A stretch of 64,000 nt of DNA from Zygaena filipendulae (taxonomy: Eukaryota > Arthropoda > Insecta > Lepidoptera > Zygaenidae), in contig OU015652.1 in the NCBI GenBank assembly GCA_907165275.2, positions 13,717,001-13,781,000 of the forward strand, read 5' to 3'. The position numbers and the translations under genes were made by a program. The notes beneath the pieces are model-generated. The model saw only the letters and a program-made list of their open reading frames with translations, was not told where the DNA came from and searched no databases. Below are positions 1-10,802 of this stretch, in pieces. Numbering within the stretch: the stretch's first letter is position 1; the number at the start of each line of letters is the position of its first letter.

Positions 1-23
1 TATAACAAAAAAATAACAATGTA

Positions 24-165
24 TAATCCTTACTATTATTATAAATGCGAAAGTGAGTTTGTTTGTTTGTTTGTTACGTTTTCACGCCTCAACGGCTCAA
101 CCGATAGTCAGGGCAACAGAGAAGGACATGGGGGAAAACCGCGGGAACAGCTAGTACAAATATAA
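24..165 (-). repeat. Head repeat, body 3, minus strand
   Basis: Read on the minus strand this is a member of the CCGCGG-headed retroposon family. It has the head CCGCGGTTTTCCCCC near 140-150, a TTTGTTTG microsatellite near 58-75 and the terminal TAATATTATAAAT-like end near 30-48. It lies in the RWDD4 intron upstream of the exon at 201. Confidence 0.75.
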
Positions 166-200
166 ATAAGTAGTAAAAACTGCCCCATAATCCATTCCAG

Positions 201-998
201 ATTACCATCAGTGAAGAAGATGATTATCGACTTTGTGAACACGGAGGCTGAGCAGTGGCTCGGCTGTGCCATGACATACACATTGTTTGAAGCACTCAAG
301 GAGAAGGTGTCGGAAATTCTAGCGGAACAGACTGAAGAAGCTGTGGTTGTTGAGAGGGTTGAGAAAATAGCCATTGATGACCAGGTGAGAACATTTTTTT
401 CCTAAAATCATATTGATCCTTACTATATAAAGGGAACGAAAAACAAAAATATTCAATGTTAATTACCTTTTGCAAATTAACTGTTTTTTGTTTGTTAAAA
501 TTTGCGATGACCTGCTAAGTTTATACAATGTGTTTCTTTACTTATTATACTACTAGCTGTGCCCCGCGGTTTCACCCGCGGCAATTTTGGAGTTCCCGCG
601 GGAATTCCGGGATAAAAAGTACCCTATGTCCTTCTCTGTATCCCTGACAACGCGCATGTCAAATTTCATCCTAACCGTTTAGCCGATTTTGCGTGGTTGA
701 TTAACAAACATCCAAACATCTAAACATCCAAACATCCAAACATCCAAACATCCAAACATCCAAACATCCAAACATCCACACTTTCACATTTATAATATTA
801 AGTGGGATTTTTCCATTTTATTTGCAGATGGATGCGTCGAAGAAACAACCAGAGAAGCGAGAGCAATTGACGAAAGCTCAGAAGCGCAGGGCGTGGGACA
901 GAGCGGAGATGGGCATGGCGGGCGAGAAGCCGCGCGGGTGGGACTGGATGGACATTGTCAAGCACCTGTCCCAAGCGCCGCACCAGCCCAGCTCATGA
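201..998 (+). CDS. RWDD4: RWD domain-containing protein 4, last two exons
   Basis: Exon 201-384 follows a good acceptor (tccattccag) and ends at CAG|gtgaga. Exon 828-998 follows tttgcag and ends in TGA at 996-998. Both junctions are phase-compatible. The first exon encodes the end of an RWD domain: a long amphipathic helix and the hallmark AMTYTLFEALKEK, matching the AMTYTLFE of animal RWDD4. The second encodes a basic, lysine-rich linker, then EQLTKAQKRRAWDR and RGWDWMDIVKHLSQ; the second block corresponds to the RGWNWVDVVKHLS tail that marks RWDD4 and related GIR2-like proteins. The N-terminal part of the RWD fold lies off the left edge. RWD domains mediate protein-protein contacts (as in GCN2 and GIR2); the precise role of RWDD4 is poorly known. 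The intron holds a head repeat. Identification is confident because two separate conserved blocks agree. Confidence 0.9.
549..808 (+). repeat. Head repeat, body 2, in RWDD4 intron
   Basis: This is a full-length copy. It starts CTAGCTGTGCCCCGCGG, has the TTCCCGCGGGAATTCC palindrome near 594-609 and the block GCATGTCAAATTTCATCC, then about nine AAACATCC units (708-776) and the ATTTATAATATTA end. The retroposon is inserted 20 bp before the branch/acceptor region of the last RWDD4 intron. Confidence 0.85.
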
Positions 999-1045
999 CA
1001 CGCGCAGGGCCTGTGCTAGCTTGTATCCAATTAATGTATCCAATT

Positions 1046-1051
1046 AATAAA
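1046..1051 (+). terminator. RWDD4 poly(A) signal
   Basis: A canonical AATAAA lies 48 bp after the RWDD4 stop codon and is followed by an A-rich run. It is the likely 3' end of the mRNA. Confidence 0.7.
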
Positions 1052-1207
1052 AAAAAGAAACAATCAGTTATAAATCATATATGTGTATACAGGGTGCAAC
1101 AGAAAGTGTGTAGTCATATTTAAAGATCGATTGTTATAGTGTACATATCGTAAGAGTGTTTTTATGATTGGTCCGTTCACAAAAGGTCAAAGCGTTTATA
1201 CTATGGA

Positions 1208-1540
1208 ACTAGCTGTCCCCCGTGGTAATTTCGGCGTTCCCGCGGTTATTCCGGGATAAAAGTACCCTATGTCACCCAAGATCACTGTAGCTTCTGATAA
1301 GTAAAAGAATTTTCAAAATCGGTTCAGTAGATCCAAAGATTACCCCCTACAACCTCATAAACTCTAGAGTTCCCGCGGGAATTCCGGGATAAAGGTACCC
1401 TATGTCACTCAGGACTACCGTAGCTTCCTATATCCTATAAGTGAAATAATTTTCAAAATCGGTTCAGCAGATCCAGAGATTACTCCCTACAACGTCACAA
1501 ACTCACAATTCGCAAACTTTAGCGCTTTATAATATCAGTA
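1208..1540 (+). repeat. Head repeat, body 6, tandem double copy
   Basis: Two head-like blocks (near 1208-1265 and 1370-1400) are each followed by the body AATTTTCAAAATCGGTTCAG and AGATTACTCCCTACAAC. The piece ends near the CTTTATAATATCAGTATAGAT terminus. It looks like a duplicated body within one insertion. Confidence 0.7.
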
Positions 1541-2740
1541 TAGATAGCGGAAGGGAAAGACTTTTTTAAATTACAACACTATCAAATTAATGTACTTATA
1601 CGATCTTCAAATGTGGCTACATCTTTTTGTTACATTCTGTATTTAGATGCACTATTGGCAAGTCCTCTACACTTGTCTAGTCAACTAATCATGGAAAATC
1701 TTGAAAATTTTTATAAATGTGATAGGATCACAAATTATAGTCGAAGAATGGGCGGCTTGATGTAGTTTAATGGAGCCTAGCGCCCGTCTAAACACTACTT
1801 AGAAGCCGGTCACCTCTTAACATATTTTCTGTCTCAATCATAGGTATCTCAGTCTCAGAAGCAAATAAAGATTTCTATATTTGAGATTAATCTCAGTTCT
1901 TTTCTGTTTAATGTGATATGTCTGTTAGTTTTCTGTCTAAGTGGAAGCAAAGATATCTTATACAGGATGTGGTAAAATGTTGTTTCTGAGTCTCACTGAG
2001 GGACAATCTCGTCTCAGCTGCCAAAAGCGTGGTGATCGAAAAATTATTCACATTGTTTTACTGAATTCCGTTCAATTTTCAGTGTTTTTAAACTAATATA
2101 AACTATTATTTTTTTACGTTTTTAAAGTGGCGGAGGTTATCAATTCAATTTTATCATTTGTTTGTTACCTCAGACTGAACATCGCCATTTTTTTATTATT
2201 ATATACGGTGTGAAGATTTTAAATAAAACTTAAAAAACCGTTTAACTAGGCAGTGTGGAAACAAAAGTAGGTAACTTCTCAGCGCTAAAATCACGAGTGC
2301 ATTTGACATGCTCTTTCAAGTATTTTTTACGCTCTATAAAACCTAAATTTTGTACCCACCTACATTCAAAATAGATTTTAAAAAGTTTTGGAATAACCTG
2401 GGGTTAACGGTTAAGTGCTGATGTGTGAATGAAATTTGGTTTAAGTTCGTGTCTCTGATTTTCAAATGAGAAATCGATCTATTTTATTCATAATTAATTG
2501 TATAAAAATAATAAAATTATGCGACTGAAAAGCTTATTCATGTAGAAAAGTTTCAAATAGTAAAAAAATGCTGTATATATGTATATGTATGTATTAATTA
2601 TTACATTTTAATGCAAATTAAATTTAAATGACAATACTCGTCTACTAATTTTATTTTCATTAACAAACCTTAACAGGGCCAAGTTGGTGATACCCGCTGC
2701 TGTAAAAAAAATATTCTCCCATTGCATACCTATAATATGA
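1541..2740. other. Intergenic, nothing assigned
   Basis: This is AT-rich sequence between RWDD4 and the MITE cluster. I see no open frame with family signals, no clear inverted repeat and no recognised repeat. Short palindromic stretches such as CTCAGTCTCAG near 1848-1858 are not enough for a call. Confidence 0.5.
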
Positions 2741-3096
2741 TATACAACGTGTTAATGAATTGACTGAAAACTAGAAGGTAGATTATTCAGAATCGACTTA
2801 CGAATCGATCGCATCATGTTTTAATATAGGTTACATTTTTTCATTTTTACTAGCCCATGCCCCAGACGAAATAAAAAGCCCATGCTAAATTTATTTGGCG
2901 CGTATGCCGCCCCTAGCAAAAAAACGATTCGGTCATTGACACGTAGGCGCGGGCGTAGCGCTTGAAATTTCGTAGATAGGTCATCCACACTATTGTTGAA
3001 CTATTAATTTTTTCGAAAATTTATATTTTAATCATATTGTTTATTTTTTAAATAGGGTGTGTCAGGGTTTTGGTCAAGTCATTAACACGTTGTATT
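2741..3096. mobile_element. MITE-A copy 1
   Basis: The ends are inverted: TACAACGTGTTAATGAATTGAC on the left is mirrored by GTCATTAACACGTTGTA on the right. It is about 355 bp long with TA at both outer borders. The interior (GAATCGATCGCATCATGTTTT, GCGGGCGTAGCGCTT) aligns along its length with 26337-26697. There is no coding capacity, so it is a non-autonomous DNA transposon. The superfamily is not certain; the TA target suggests Tc1/mariner-like. Confidence 0.8.
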
Positions 3097-3289
3097 ATAA
3101 TTATATCTTTTTACTACGTATTATAATTTTCTGCAGTACCTACCTACCTACTGCAACAAAATATTATAACATTATATTATATGAATATACTTATTTTTAA
3201 TTATAATAATAGGATCCAGTATTTTTTTTTAAATAAACCTATAATTTTTTTGGTTTTTGACGGCCTTTGCTATGTGGTGGTTAGTATTC

Positions 3290-3513
3290 TTACCGCCGCA
3301 CTCAGAGTCGACTTTAATGATTACTTAGCTTACCGCAATCAGACAAGTTTAATAAATTATTGTTAATTGGCATTTCACTAATTAAGTTACATCTCATTAA
3401 ATGCCAATTAACATTAATTTACTGAACGTCTCTGATTGCGGCAGTTTTGTTTTAAAAATCTATACCTACTTAACTAAGTAATCATTAAAGTCGACTCTGA
3501 GTGCGGCCGTTAA
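3290..3513. mobile_element. MITE-B copy 1
   Basis: Terminal inverted repeats of about 32 bp: CCGCACTCAGAGTCGAC and AATGATTAC on the left are mirrored at 3479-3507. An internal subrepeat, GATTGCGGCAGTTTTG, is shared with 32708-32852. Both flanks carry TTA/TAA, compatible with a TA or TTA target duplication. It is non-coding. Confidence 0.85.
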
Positions 3514-3561
3514 ACATTTAAAAGTATAAAGTAATCTAGATAGGTACCTGAGGTACCTACC

Positions 3562-3591
3562 CTCAGAAGAATATTTAGTTATTCTTCTGAG
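3562..3591. mobile_element. 30-bp hairpin with 8-bp target duplication, copy 1
   Basis: The whole insert is a near-perfect inverted repeat: CTCAGAAGAATA, a short TTTAG spacer, then TTATTCTTCTGAG. It is flanked on both sides by the identical 8-mer TACCTACC (3554-3561 and 3592-3599). A 34-bp copy that differs only by a 4-nt insertion lies at 26892-26925. I infer a hAT-like insertion reduced to its terminal repeats. Confidence 0.7.
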
Positions 3592-3845
3592 TACCTACCG
3601 TATCTACCAAGAAAAATTGCTGACACATTTGCGCTGACTTAAACTGTGTAGAGAACAACGGCATAGACAATATTCTCTTTTGTAGAGCTTTTGTATCAGT
3701 CAGGGATATTAAAATCACTGCGTTGTGTCAATTTCGATTGAGGACAGGACCCAGACAGATTTTTTGCAGAATTCATAACCACTGCGTTTTTCATTTGAGG
3801 CCATTTTTAAAACTACATTTTCCTGAACCCAAATACACAAAAGTA

Positions 3846-5340
3846 ATGATATATACGAAACAAGAATGGTATACGCCCGCTGAAGTTGCCGTCCACAACC
3901 GAGCGAGCGACTGCTGGGTTTCTCTCAACGGGAAGGTCTACAACTTGACTCAGTGGCTGGAGCAGCAGTTCAAGATCTGCAAATGCACAAAGAACTGCTC
4001 TTGCCCTGTCAAAAATTGGTTCTGTGCGACCGACTGCGTCGAATATTGTCCGTGTTTTAAACGGGGCTTTCCATACTGCGATGGGAAAAGAGTAAGTTAG
4101 AAATAAAGTTGACGCTTATGCCTAACTTATTCCCAAATCTTTGTAGTACCTACTTATACCACAAAGATATTGAAATATTAAGACATATAAATTTTTCCAC
4201 AATAAAGGAAATAAGAGAAGGCCTATAGCTAGTCTTACTAATATCTACCGGGACCTACAAACGACTCTTGGTATTAGGAAAGGATCGAAACCGGCAGTAG
4301 TCATACTGTTCAAATGACACCAACGCGGCAGCGGTTGTCATGTGGAAGAGCTAGATTTTTGAGATCTCTTTGTCCTTCTGTCTAATATTAGTGTTGTGAT
4401 TGTTCTCCATCAAAAATTAAATCATTATGTACCTAACCTCAAAAAGGTTGACATTATACGTTCCAGTTGGCAATGACCATCCTCGCTTACGCCGGCAAAG
4501 ACGTCAGTCATTGGTTCAAGGGCGACGACTACGTCACGTACACCCACCCTGTCGTTGGCTCCGAGACTCCGTACTTGCCTCACGGCCCAGGGAAGAACCA
4601 GCCCGTCGTTCCGTCGACGCTGTGGCGACCGCTCCACAAGCCATGGTGGTTGGATTCCAGTTACGTGGTTGGGAAAGCCACTGCTAAGACCAGGCCCATT
4701 AGAATTACGAACACACTTACAGGTATGGTTGACTTTAGATAACAAATAGGACATTAGACTCTCCCTAAAAAATGATAGAATCTTCAAGGGTCTTTCAATA
4801 CAGACCTGGTTAACGCTCGCCATCAGGCGGGAGATAAAGGTAATGCGTAGCTTTTCAAATAAAAGCTATATAGCGTCTGAACCAGAGTTTACGTAAGACG
4901 GAATAGGATTATATACGTATCACCATATAGGTAGTTGTCATTCACTAGTTCTCTGGTATAGAGCTAAAATACCTACATACATACAAATATTGCTCTCAAA
5001 ATGGTTTTTCCCCATTATCGCCTAGTTAGGCGCTTTACCAAAAATATATCTTTCAGGCTCCACAGTGACCCTCGAGGTTTGCTCGGAAGAGACGCTGTAC
5101 CAGATCATGATGCGTTATCTACCCCACAATCGTCACTTGATGTCTTACACTTGGCGGTACATGGGCCGAGGGCTGTGCTTGAACAAGACCCTCGCTGACA
5201 ACGGCATACTGGACGAGAGGGATCGGTTCAGCGACGTCGCCCTGCCAGAGAATCTTCATATACCAGCAGTGCTGATTTATTACAACGACGATTTGACTGA
5301 AGGTGAGTTGAAGTACCTCACCAGAGATCAGTATAAGTAA
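3846..5340 (+). CDS. CYB5D1: Cytochrome b5 domain-containing protein 1
   Basis: Three exons: 3846-4091 (ends AGA|gtaagt), 4467-4722 (ttccag| to ACAG|gtatgg) and 5057-5340 (tttcag| to TAA). All phases match, giving 261 residues. I chose the ATG at 3846 because the protein then starts just before the family's EWYTPAEVAVHNRASDCWVS block. The in-frame upstream extension from 3723 has no family resemblance. Exon 2 encodes the second half of the b5 fold (AYAGKDVSHWF, His97) and HKPWW; exon 3 encodes a ubiquitin-like fold ending IPAVLIYYNDDLTE, the CYB5D1 signature. In Chlamydomonas and vertebrates CYB5D1 is an axonemal radial-spoke-associated protein, so a role in sperm flagella or chordotonal cilia is likely here. 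Oddity: residues 45-78 hold nine cysteines (three CXC pairs) where vertebrate proteins have a short non-cysteine loop. This makes the protein about 33 residues longer than the roughly 228-residue vertebrate form. Confidence 0.9.
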
Positions 5341-5425
5341 AATGGTCTCTGACCTAACTAAAATAATCGATTGGGTTTGAGCGACCAAAATACGTAAGAT
5401 TGTATAGCTAATTAAATTATGTTAG

Positions 5426-5683
5426 TGCCTGCGCACACTATGCGACATGTCGTGTCTAGTCGTAACGACTGGTCGTCGACTCAAGCGACAGCTCGCCTTG
5501 TCGCCGCGAACGAACGAGCGCGCTTCGACTCCCCTATACTGTCGTTTCGACTGCGACTCTGACGCCAATTAGTGTGCGGAGCTTTGAACAAAATATATAT
5601 ATGAAAATTGTAGGCTGCAGCCTGTGGTCGCGTCTAGTCGTCGAGCTGTCGCTGTCGCGTGTCGCTTTAGTGTGTGCTGGCTC
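5426..5683. mobile_element. Degenerate MITE with TGCGCACAC ends
   Basis: Imperfect terminal inverted repeats: GCGCACACTATGCGACA on the left versus TGTCGCTTTAGTGTGTGC on the right. The arms are rich in GTCG/CGAC words (GTCGTCGACTCAAGCGAC). No convincing target duplication was found. It is probably an old hAT-type MITE just downstream of CYB5D1. Confidence 0.5.
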
Positions 5684-5849
5684 TTATTTATTTACCGTGT
5701 GATTTGTTGCCAAGTGTTGGGCCCTAATTCACTGTGACTATAACACGCTGCGTTACGAAAATCGTTTTGACCTTGTGCTTAAAGAAGTTATTTGAAAAAA
5801 AGTACATACTAGACTGTATCTGCAGAACTTTGTGGTGTTTTGGTTTTCA

Positions 5850-6147
5850 AAATCAAAATTCTAATTAGTCCGTCAGTTAGAAAATAAAAAAACAATAGAC
5901 ACGTATTTTTTGCTTTTTCAAATAAAATATACAGAGATAAAGTGCATTAAAGTTTAGGGTGAGTGGGTCGTGACGTCACTAACCGCTAAAACCGCCATAC
6001 AAACTGTCAGAATAATGACGTCACGCGAAATTTCAACTCAATATATCGCCGTTATTTTTTGATTACATAAAAAAAGAAAAAATACGTGTCCAATATTTTT
6101 TAATAATCTACAAGACGGACTAAAAAATAAAAACTAGTCAACATGCC
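5850..6147 (+). mobile_element. MITE-C copy 1
   Basis: It runs from TCAAAATTCTAATTAGTCC to GACGGACTAA, then an A-rich tract and AGTCAACATGCC. Two TGACGTCA octamers (5971-5978 and 6015-6022) lie in the middle, and the interior GCGAAATTTCAACTCAATAT is shared with the four other copies. It is non-coding. Confidence 0.85.
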
Positions 6148-7621
6148 TATTATGACATCTAGCTAGCGTTTGAGATTATGTTACGAGCAAACGTGTTATG
6201 TGCAAGGAATCTGGTTGGTCGTAGTGAATCATGTCCCGAGTCCCGACTATCGTGAGGGTGGGTACTTATTGCTCAAAAACAAAAAGCCAAGTAGAGTTGC
6301 GTGTACCTGTACAGTCAGCAACAAAAAATTGTTAACACTTTTGAAAGTCATTGAATTTGTCTAGTACGCAGTATCTATTTAGTTGAATAGAATTATATTA
6401 AACGTGCCGTCATCTCTATATAAGACTCGAGTCTCTTCTCCCCGATTTACCTGCACTTTAGTTACGTTTTGGTTGTTAACAGCTGGCTTGTGTTTATTTC
6501 AGATCCACCTACATTTGCACCGACCTATTGCAAGGATATCAAAAAATGTTGCGAAATCGAGCACTGTTATCAATTCGATTTCAAAACTTTGACCTAAAGA
6601 TACTTAAGTACATACCTAGGTACTTTTTAAGTTTTTTGAAGCTATTTATCTTAAACTATAACTCATCTGCTTTGTCCTTGATAACGTAAATTAAATGTGG
6701 TTTATTAATTTCCTGCATGTATGTATTAACCCGGTGTTTCATTTATTCTCATGTGTGAAAGATTGTTATACAGTTTAGAGCCAAAGCCCCTCATCATATT
6801 GAGTTATTCCATTCCATAAGGCATAAGGTCTGCCCCGATATGCTCGGCCGAGCGTATTTCCCGTGGTCCTGTCCTAGACTGGTGTATATTTAAATGCATG
6901 AGGTGGATAATAAAAAGGTACTCTATAGAATGCATTAGGTGATAAAAAAAAAGGAATGGAATTTATGTACCTACATAAACCTGTTAGGTTAGGTTACCTA
7001 TATGCCTACTATAATGGTTCTGGGATTTATGATGGTCTGACATTATTATATTAATTATGGTGGGTGCTTTCGGCCATGGGATGAGTCCGTCTACCTTGCA
7101 TTTATGAAGTTATCGAGGGATAAAAATATGAATAAGATCTGTCTTCATAAATTCTACTTCAGAGTTTCTTTAGATTTAATTTGTTTTCTCTATGGTCTTA
7201 GCAAGTAGTTACCCCACGCGAAAGCGTTATTTCTAATCATCAAAGAGCATGCTTATTTGCGTACTTACACGGCGCGACCACCACGCATGCGCGGATCGGA
7301 TAATTCACCCACTTGTTGTGCCCCAAATTGTAGTAACCGCAACCCCATGCAAAGAGTTCACATAAAAATAGCCTCTATACAAATGTAACAGCCATATTTG
7401 TCCAAAGACAAACGAGTGACGGACGGGCGTGCTGTGATGTAGAGCGCGGGAAAGCATAGCTTTTTTTCTTTAGTGCTTTAGATTTGGAATTTGTGACGTA
7501 AATGGCCAGTATTTTTCAATTGTGCAGTGGTCGAAACTTGTTAGAAAGGTTTTGTGCTTGTTTTTTTGGATAAACCTGTTTATAAAAATTGGGTAAGCTG
7601 AGAAATTTAAAAATATTAACT
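6148..7621. other. Intergenic, nothing firmly assigned
   Basis: Short open frames here (for example 6170-6364 and 6383-6592) lack splice or family support. A 12-bp palindrome GCTCGGCCGAGC lies near 6842. The pair TTATTCCATTCC (about 6804) and GGAATGGAATTTA (about 6953) might mark the ends of an old 160-bp element. TACCTAC-type words are frequent. Confidence 0.4.
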
Positions 7622-7965
7622 CACTAGCTGGTCCCCGCGGTTCCACCCGCGTTAATTTCAGAGATCCCGCGGGTATTCCGAGATAAAAGTACCTACTTAC
7701 TACTCTATATTTTTTTCTGTACTTACCTACCCTTGACAACGTATTAAGGTACTTAGTATCTATGCAAAATTTAATTCAGTTTCTTCCGCGTTAATTTCGG
7801 AATTCCCGTGGGAATTCCGGAGTGGAAGGTAGCCAATGTCCTTCTCTGTACCCCGAAAACGAGTATGCAAAATTTCGTCTTGATTGGTTTAGCCGTTTAG
7901 CCGTGAAAGCGTAACAAACAAACAAACAAACTCACTTTCGCATTTACAATATTAGTAAGGATTTG
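7622..7965 (+). repeat. Head repeat, body 3, with duplicated head
   Basis: The head CTAGCTGGTCCCCGCGG at 7624 is followed by a second head core (TTCCCGTGGGAATTCCGG near 7803) and by GCAAAATTTCGTCTTGATTGG. It ends with a CAAACAAA tract and TTACAATATTAGTAAGGAT. Confidence 0.8.
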
Positions 7966-8165
7966 GATGCCTGCATTATTACCCGTTTGAATTTCGAGAT
8001 TTCCTTAGAAGGTCTTTGATGTACTGAGATTTAAAGTATCCTGTGCATTAATCCAGAACATAAACTAAGTTACTATCGAAGTTTTATTCAAATTCGACGA
8101 GTAGTTTTGCGTGGTGCGCATTCATAGATACCTACAAAGTAATTAACCGATAAACAGTTAAAATC

Positions 8166-8682
8166 TATACACACCGGCAGAATTAGCGGAACATAAAAAG
8201 GCAGAGTATAGAAATAATTACGTATATATATTAAAACAAATAATAATTAGACGTGAAGTAATAAATTAATATACATCTTTTAACACTTTAAAAGTTTGTA
8301 ATTAAATTATTAAATTTTATTAAAATAATAATAAAAAAAAACACTTTTTCTCTAATTTGTGGGCACACAAATAATGTTGCAAATTGAAGATTACTGTGAT
8401 TTTAACACTAAATAAATGAACGATTAATAACGTGTGTTTCCCCTTCGTGATTCAACTTTTATTTGCAACATTGTCTGTGTTCTCACAAACTAGAGACTTT
8501 TTTTTTTTTTTTTTATTTTGATTACTTTTAATAAAATTTAACTAGAAACTTCTTAAAGTCGATGTTAAAAGATGTATATTAGTTTATTACTTCATGCCTG
8601 ATAATAATTTGTTTTAATATATATACGTAATTATTTCTATACTCTGCCTTTTTATGTTCCGCTAATTCTGCCGGTGTGTATA
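8166..8682. mobile_element. Long foldback element (about 517 bp)
   Basis: The outer arms (about 118 bp, from TATACACACCGGCAG to its mirror CTGCCGGTGTGTATA) are almost perfectly complementary. The complementarity continues inward: CTCTAATTTGTG near 8351 pairs with CACAAACTAGAG near 8486, and AATGTTGCAAAT with ATTTGCAACATT. Roughly 230-bp arms surround a loop near 8385-8455. A TA target is plausible. It has no coding capacity. A transcript would form a long double-stranded RNA hairpin. Confidence 0.8.
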
Positions 8683-9316
8683 TAAATGCATTTAATATTT
8701 TTGCGCCCTGCCAGTGCATGATTTCGAATATGTTTTCAATCTAAAAACAAAAGCCTAGTTTACATTTCTGTTTAAAAGAAATAATATTCATGAATTTAAA
8801 TAGAAGATTTAGGAATACTGCGCCCTTTGCAATATAACTAGTATAGTAATAGTATGAAATATTTTATCGATTATATTTCCCCTCCTTTGGTTGAAGGCCT
8901 GTTTGTTTACTTTGCGAGGGCTGCAGAATGCATTGGAGTTTATTTCCTACATCCAACTTGTTCCTCTATTGTACAATGGGGTCGATGGTTTCAAAATAGA
9001 CTTAAATGCCCTAAGTATGGTTATGAAAAAAATTTAGTATTAAGTAACTATACCTGCCTCGCTATAGATATATGACTTCGATATAAAACTGCGAATGTAA
9101 ATTGTATTAAAATTAAACAAAATACACACAGTAGGTACAATAAGAATAAAACAACAAATGCACTGGAAATAAGTTGTTAGCTGCGAGTAGATAGGTAGGT
9201 ATCTAAAAATTTTGGAACCTTTTTGGGTAAGCAAAAGTTACTCGTTAACATTAGGTAACACTACTCGTATTCGACTAACGCGATGATATTCCTTTGTTAA
9301 TATTTTTACAATCTTA
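8683..9316. other. Intergenic, nothing assigned
   Basis: An open frame at 8854-9075 shows no recognisable family, splice sites or codon bias and is probably chance. No repeat is recognised here. Confidence 0.4.
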
Positions 9317-9505
9317 ATATTATAAATGCGAAAGTGAGTTAGTTGGTTTGTTACTCTTTTGCGCTTTTCCCTCGACCGATCATTATGAAATTTTGTCTAC
9401 GCGTAATAAGAGGTACAGGAAAGGACATAGGTTACTTTTTATCCCGGAGTTCCTGCGGGAACTCCGAAATTAAAGCGGGTGAAACCAAAGGGAACAGATA
9501 CTATA
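9317..9505 (-). repeat. Head repeat, body 3, minus strand
   Basis: On the minus strand it has the degraded head near 9500, the TTCCCGCAGGAACTCC-like palindrome near 9446-9470, the body AAATTTCATAATGATCGGTC and the TTATAATATTAAG end near 9317. Confidence 0.75.
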
Positions 9506-9880
9506 AAACCATAAATAAAAATCAATCTGTGAAACGAAACAGTGTCCATCGAAAATAAAGACACGAAATATTTTTTTTAAACCATCACCTCGTGTCATCA
9601 GGATTCAAACAATGGATGGAGTGCTTATCGAATTACTCTATTGTCTATGCGCCCGAGCGGGTAGCGAATAGTGACCGCATCCGGCGAAGTTTTTTTAAAA
9701 TTTGGAACGCCAGCGCCAATTGATTTTTGTCGATCGATGAATTTGTTTTTATGTTTCATCAGTTTTTTTTTCGGATGGTGGATAAAGGAAGTGGTGAAAT
9801 TCTAAGTGAAACCTCTACCATTTTCATTACATACCTTTTCATCTAATCACCGCATAATTAAGTGGTTGTTTTATTTTCAG

Positions 9881-10165
9881 ATAAGTGAAACATCAAAATG
9901 GCTACGCTTCCAATTTTTGTCTCCCTGAGCAGGTAAATCAACATTAACATAAACTTGGGTGTTAAAGATCAAAACCGCTCGTTAAAAAGTAATTTTACCT
10001 AGTACGTAACAATAAAGTTAATTTTTAACACGTGTTCTTATTGCAGAGTCGTTTCCTCACTCCTGAGGGAGCTCTGTACTCAATTTAGGCTGTAACTTGT
10101 AACTAAGGGAGAGCTCGTTAAAATGTTATAAAAACTTGTGAACAATAAAATTGGGTATTCTCCAA
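9881..10165 (+). CDS. Candidate small peptide gene, 27 residues
   Basis: The ATG at 9898 sits in a strong insect start context (ATCAAAATGG), 17 nt after an acceptor (ttattttcag|). Coding exon 1 (9898-9932) ends CTGAGCAG|gtaaat. A 114-nt intron ends cttattgcag|, and exon 2 (10047-10095) is in phase and ends TAA. AATAAA follows at 10144. The peptide begins MATLPIFVSLSRVVSSLL and continues RELCTQFRL; it is an amphipathic, leucine- and serine-rich helix with basic residues, like many mitochondrial or membrane-associated micropeptides. I do not recognise the family. A 5' non-coding exon is expected upstream of 9871, but I could not place its donor. Splice sites, start context and poly(A) signal agree, but a peptide this short could still be part of a non-coding RNA. 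Confidence 0.5.
10144..10149 (+). terminator. Poly(A) signal of the small peptide gene
   Basis: AATAAA lies 49 bp after the TAA of the 27-residue frame, just before MITE-C copy 2 begins near 10169. Confidence 0.55.
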
Positions 10166-10168
10166 GGT

Positions 10169-10456
10169 ATGAATATCAAAATTCTAATTAGTCCGTCAGT
10201 AAAAAAATAAAAAAATAATAGACACGTATTTTTTACTTTTTCAATTTAATGAAAATGAACATAGATAAAGCGCATTAAAGTTTAGGGTGGGGGGCTCGTG
10301 ACGTCAATAAAAACCGCACCGAATTGTGACGTCACGCGAAATTTCAACTCAATGTATCTCTGTTATTTTTTGAGTACGTAAAAAAAGAAAAAATACGTGT
10401 CCAATATTTTTTACTAATCTACACGACGGACTAAAAAAAATGTTTTGTCAAGTAGC
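10169..10456 (+). mobile_element. MITE-C copy 2
   Basis: It starts TATGAATATCAAAATTC and ATTAGTCCGTCAG and ends ACGACGGACTAAAAA and GTCAAGTAGCC. Paired TGACGTCA sites lie at 10299-10306 and 10327-10334. It lies directly after the poly(A) site of the small peptide gene. Confidence 0.85.
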
Positions 10457-10802
10457 CAATTGTGAACATTATATGCGATGTGTTCATACCTAATAGGGTA
10501 TCGCTGATCGCATAATGTAACTTTAACCTCAATATTATGGTCAAGACTAGGGGATATGCAGGATACCTGTGCCAGAACTGCACCTACCTACTTTTATAAA
10601 AGAAAAAGAAATTGCTGTCGAGATTCAGCTATTCAGACAAAAATTAATCCACTTACGACACGTACTCAGATCTACTTGATCCCACAGTACGCTATTATAA
10701 GCTTGTGTCGTTGAAATCAAGCAAATGTGGTATATACTACAAAGATGAAAAAATTACATATATATTATACCATAGATATACATATAAACACGCCTAGACT
10801 GG

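Noticed and set aside
708..776. Regularly repeated AAACATCC units, array-like
   Set aside because: A microsatellite inside a retroposon; 8-bp units without spacers are not a CRISPR array, and the DNA is eukaryotic.
3723..3845. N-terminal extension of CYB5D1 from an earlier ATG
   Set aside because: The extra 41 residues have no family similarity; the ATG at 3846 matches the usual family start.
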